Shown here piece by piece: positions 62,101 through 64,000 of a stretch of 64,000 nucleotides of DNA; position 1 is the stretch's first letter, and the number at the start of each line of letters is the position of its first letter. Made by a program: the position numbers and the translations under genes. This stretch comes from JACMQX01 sp044225675 (GTDB lineage: Bacteria > Pseudomonadota > Gammaproteobacteria > Burkholderiales > Burkholderiaceae_C), in contig JBGAIH010000001.1 in assembly GCA_044225675.1 (NCBI GenBank), positions 310,001 to 374,000 on the forward strand, in the 5' to 3' direction. Under the pieces are notes generated by a model. It was not told the DNA's origin and made no database searches. It worked only from the letters and a program-made list of their open reading frames with translations.

Positions 62101-63773
62101 ACGCAGATGGTCGCATGACGGCCAACGAGTTCGCCAGCTACACCTGGGACGCGGCCAACCGAATCACCGCCGTTACCCAGAGCGTGAGCGCCAGTGCCAC
62201 TACCACGGGCGCGGCCCCGTACAGCGGCAACACCATGACCTGGTCGGTTGGCTACGACGTGCGCGACCGCGTCACCAGTTTCACCCGCGCCGGTGCCGGC
62301 TCCAGCTATACCTACGACGCCAACAGCAATCGCCTGACAGCCGTGACGGCTACCACCCGCGACACCGACCTCGACTCGGACCTGGACGCTGCGGACTACA
62401 CCCGAACCATCAGTCATAGCCTGAACATTGGCTCGGGCTCCAACCAGCTGCTGGGCTTCACGCAGAACGTCACCCGGGTGCAGGGCACGAGTACCCTGTC
62501 GACCTCCAACAGCACGGTGAGCTACACGGTTGATTCGGCAGGCAACCTCACGAGCGACGGCCTGAGGACTTTCGAATACGACGCCGCCAACCGCCTCTCT
62601 AAGGCCCGCATCTTCAAGGACGGCGAGGCCATGAGCATCAACTACCTGCACAACGCGTTAGGCCAGCGCGTTTTCAAGGGCGAGGTGCAGGCTGACCAGT
62701 ACCTGCCGGACGAAACGACCCTCGGTGAGAGCTTCATCGACTGGCTCAGGCGGCGCTTCAAGTGGATGTTCGAGAGCCAGCAGGCGAGCACCAGTATCGG
62801 CACAGCCTTCGTCTATGCAGACGCTGACTCGACGCTGCCCGAGTGGGCGGTGCTGGGCAGCTACGACAACGGCAGTGCGTCGGGAACGGGAAGAAGCGAG
62901 TACGTGTGGCTGCCGCTGCCGGACGGAGGTGCGATCCCGTTGGTTATGTACAGGAGCGGACAGCGCTATGCGATCCACCCGGACCACCTGGGCACGCCGA
63001 GGTTGATGACGGACAGCAGTCGAGTGCCGGTGTGGCAGTGGCCGTACAGTGCGTTCGGGCAGAACAGGCCCGTGGGCATTCTGGTGCCGACGACGGATCC
63101 GATGCAGGCTACGACGATTGCGCCGACATTGATGAAAGCGAACACGCCAACCGTGACGCTGGACTTGCGGTTTCCCGGACAGATGACTGACACCGAGACC
63201 GGAATGTTTTACAACTACCATCGGAGCTACATCGCAAGCCAGGGGCGGTACAGCCAGTTCGATCCGATTGGGCTCGCCGGAGGCCTGAACGGCTACACTT
63301 ACGCGGACAATTCGCCGTTGACGATCATTGATCCGCTGGGGTTGATGAGTCAGGGCAGCGGTGCAAATGGCGGCAAGCCAACGTGGGGGAAAGGTGGACC
63401 GAATACGGTCGCTCGACCTCTGACGTTCTCAGCATTCGGTTGCATGGGGCTGATGTGTGCGAGCGGCGGAATGCACAACGACGGTCCGCAGTTCAGCGCT
63501 GAACTCACATTTGGTGGCGGGGTTGAGATTTGTGAACCACCGCCACCGCCGCCTCCGGAGCCGGAAAGCTGCCGCCGAAACGATGGCAGCGGCTTCTACG
63601 GTGGGCCTGGTAAGGCGCAGGTCCAGCCGCCTGGCATTCCTGTGCCCAAGAGGTTCGGCGGTGCCTTCTTCGGGCCTGCCTGGAAAGCCAACGGGCAGTT
63701 CTGTCTGCGAGTTGGTCCGCACGGGTCAGTTCCGTTCGTTCCCTCCCTTGATCTTCCGTCGCCGAGGAGTTGA
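59130..63773 (+). CDS. Exported RHS/YD-repeat protein with RHS core domain and variable C-terminus
   Basis: 1,547 residues. A Sec signal peptide (about 1-29, ending AVFARG) is followed by a small Cys-rich segment (about 110-150, including CQCESGYEPNKPSGTGC, EGF-like) and a DUF6531-like start (INPATGEKILHEDDFV, then LNFSRTYRS). A long run of YD repeats (about 290-1190: YTYDGAGNKLSE, YDANGEFTGETDPL) leads to the RHS-associated core (HPDHLGTPRLMTD; SQFDPIGLAGG; NGYTYADNSPLTIIDPLGL, ending near residue 1403). The last 145 residues are unique, with a Pro run (CEPPPPPPPEPESC) and no recognised toxin motif. The ATG has a GGGGGAAG box. Base composition is less GC-rich than upstream genes, suggesting horizontal acquisition. 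RHS shells usually enclose and deliver a toxic C-terminus, which is not shown here. Confidence 0.9.
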   Translation: MKVLQAVRRACWFVLILGVLFSSGAVFARGKVPSIFVTATIYHTGTGPYKGIGITPELACYNYYNNMGYTSPDFTADPHPSFCNVIRYGMTYDFQYTVPVDSTEEKCGLHAGTLPMGGKCQCESGYEPNKPSGTGCVAYNRTPPQPGPNMCLAENAPPPADGLLTKRPINPATGEKILHEDDFVDDKPHALNFSRTYRSGWLLGDDREYPHAGFDTNWSHNHNVRVIPDGTLTQVIYGNGQISSFENWGGGWTSANRADSLSWNSGTAEWTFKDNGSGTTWIFGSDGKPKTATERNGWVRTYGYSTSGTSSSVAPVPGLLISVTNHFGRVLSIRYDSASRIKDVTMPTGRVRYYAYNYYNMLQDVYWTWPLAISYVYENTGKPNLITGMYHYYGRYATYTFDSSNRYTNSTLAGGADQYSVDYSSSSRVVTDPLGNAVTYSYGSNRGNLVVTGSTGPSSRGLHDAASRTQGSDGLVTSETDFLGFVTSTSWDSTRQLPLSITRAYGETEAQTVSTQWHATMNLPTLITEPGRTTAYTYDGAGNKLSETVTDVTTSVARTTQWTYNTSSLPATMTDPKGGVWEYTYDSVGSLISVKNPLNHITQYTYDASYGGRLSQVTAPNGLVTQYGYDDKWRMTSINRGGETTSFSYTALDLINTITFPHAYTISIGYDNAKRVTALSDNRGNSIDYTLDAFGNRTAETVKDSGNNIVKALTRVVNAVNRISQVKNSANQATTLAYDANGEFTGETDPLSHSTTQTLDGLRRPVATTFADSASAAQGWNGLNQLISATDPKGVQTTYSRNAFGEVVAETSPDSGSITYVRDALGHVTQRTDANGNVTTWTRDAIGRPTTVQYSASHIVSYTYDATPMLGVNQTGYLSSFADPSGSTTYERDLHGRITKRTQTVNDNPSSPSSFEVVYYYYRGLLSEVVYPSGLWIHYPQNSTGQILHVNVWNPSSHVWQSIVDTIVWTPLGQPKSWNWFNGDTASRTFDADGRMTANEFASYTWDAANRITAVTQSVSASATTTGAAPYSGNTMTWSVGYDVRDRVTSFTRAGAGSSYTYDANSNRLTAVTATTRDTDLDSDLDAADYTRTISHSLNIGSGSNQLLGFTQNVTRVQGTSTLSTSNSTVSYTVDSAGNLTSDGLRTFEYDAANRLSKARIFKDGEAMSINYLHNALGQRVFKGEVQADQYLPDETTLGESFIDWLRRRFKWMFESQQASTSIGTAFVYADADSTLPEWAVLGSYDNGSASGTGRSEYVWLPLPDGGAIPLVMYRSGQRYAIHPDHLGTPRLMTDSSRVPVWQWPYSAFGQNRPVGILVPTTDPMQATTIAPTLMKANTPTVTLDLRFPGQMTDTETGMFYNYHRSYIASQGRYSQFDPIGLAGGLNGYTYADNSPLTIIDPLGLMSQGSGANGGKPTWGKGGPNTVARPLTFSAFGCMGLMCASGGMHNDGPQFSAELTFGGGVEICEPPPPPPPEPESCRRNDGSGFYGGPGKAQVQPPGIPVPKRFGGAFFGPAWKANGQFCLRVGPHGSVPFVPSLDLPSPRS

Positions 63774-63775
63774 TC

Positions 63776-64000
63776 GTGAACGCAGTTGCAATTGGGCTCG
63801 GCGTGGTGGCAAGCCTGTTGGGGATCTACTACGCAGTTCTCGGGTTCAGTGCGATCAAGTACCTTCGCAGCGCGGATCAAATTGACAAGGCAGTCGGTTG
63901 GACGCTGTGGTGGTGCTTCGACACGGCGCGCTATACCGAGGAAGGTCGCAAGCTATGCAGGAAGGGGCAGATCGCTGCCCTTACTAGCGTTGCGCTGTGG
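63776..64000 (+). CDS. Small membrane protein, possible RHS partner, 3' partial
   Basis: GTG start at 63776, two bases after the RHS stop, with a GAGGAG box six bases upstream. Seventy-five residues are visible. A hydrophobic helix comes first (about 2-26: AVAIGLGVVASLLGIYYAVL), then a soluble segment with WTLWWCFDTARYTEEGRKLC, and a second hydrophobic stretch beginning at the window edge (AALTSVALW). The tight coupling to an RHS gene is the position of cognate immunity genes, and membrane immunity proteins are known. Function here is inferred from position only. Confidence 0.6.
   Translation, partial: MNAVAIGLGVVASLLGIYYAVLGFSAIKYLRSADQIDKAVGWTLWWCFDTARYTEEGRKLCRKGQIAALTSVALW

Overview
The window is a GC-rich (visibly well over 60% GC) bacterial chromosome segment from a betaproteobacterium, most likely the Comamonadaceae (Acidovorax/Variovorax-like). 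The signs are an iscR-iscS-iscU-iscA-hscB-hscA-fdx-dnaQ block, a very large (about 1,600-residue) NAD-dependent glutamate dehydrogenase, an MdtABC-type RND pump, and SsuABC-type transporter genes inside CoA-dependent catabolic operons. The assignment rests on gene content and order only.

Layout. 1-1.0 kb: 3' part of an alkaline-phosphatase-superfamily gene. 1.3-11.1 kb: complete tripartite RND efflux operon (mdtA, mdtB, mdtC, outer-membrane factor). 11.1-14.9 kb, minus strand: a secreted protein of unknown function, a PemK/MazF-like protein overlapping nth, and a hipBA pair with its operator. 14.9-19.8 kb: the large glutamate dehydrogenase, divergent from a PLP aminotransferase (20.0-21.2 kb). 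21.2-22.0 kb: no credible gene, but a large inverted repeat and a 22-bp minisatellite.

22.0-43.7 kb is the most distinctive part, a catabolic island of 20 genes in two operons under two regulators. A plus-strand operon (23.6-36.2 kb) encodes an acyl-CoA dehydrogenase, TetR regulator, PaaK-like CoA ligase, reductase-like SDR, enoyl-CoA hydratase, ABC solute-binding protein, isocitrate-lyase/PEP-mutase-family lyase, aconitase-family (LeuC/LeuD-like) hydratase, ABC ATPase and permease, TauD/TfdA dioxygenase and MaoC-like hydratase. A minus-strand operon (42.8-36.3 kb) encodes an SDR, MaoC-like hydratase, HMG-CoA-synthase-like/OB-fold protein, SCP2-type thiolase, acyl-CoA dehydrogenase and a second SDR, with a divergent IclR regulator. 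A glutaredoxin-DinB fusion and a SnoaL-like protein are divergent from the first operon. Sharp palindromes at both divergent promoters look like the TetR and IclR operators. The gene set fits uptake, CoA activation, beta-oxidation, then hydration and retro-aldol-type cleavage of a dicarboxylic acid. The substrate cannot be named from sequence.

43.9-47.5 kb: histidine phosphatase, a truncated HicB antitoxin, a lipoprotein of unknown function and an aromatic/aspartate aminotransferase. 47.6-52.4 kb: uvrB and a NarL-type two-component system. 52.7-58.8 kb: Isc iron-sulfur operon with IscR, followed by dnaQ. 58.8-58.9 kb: tRNA-Val(CAC) with a strong terminator. Past the tRNA, composition shifts to lower GC with a 1,547-residue exported RHS/YD-repeat protein and the start of a small membrane protein that runs off the window end.
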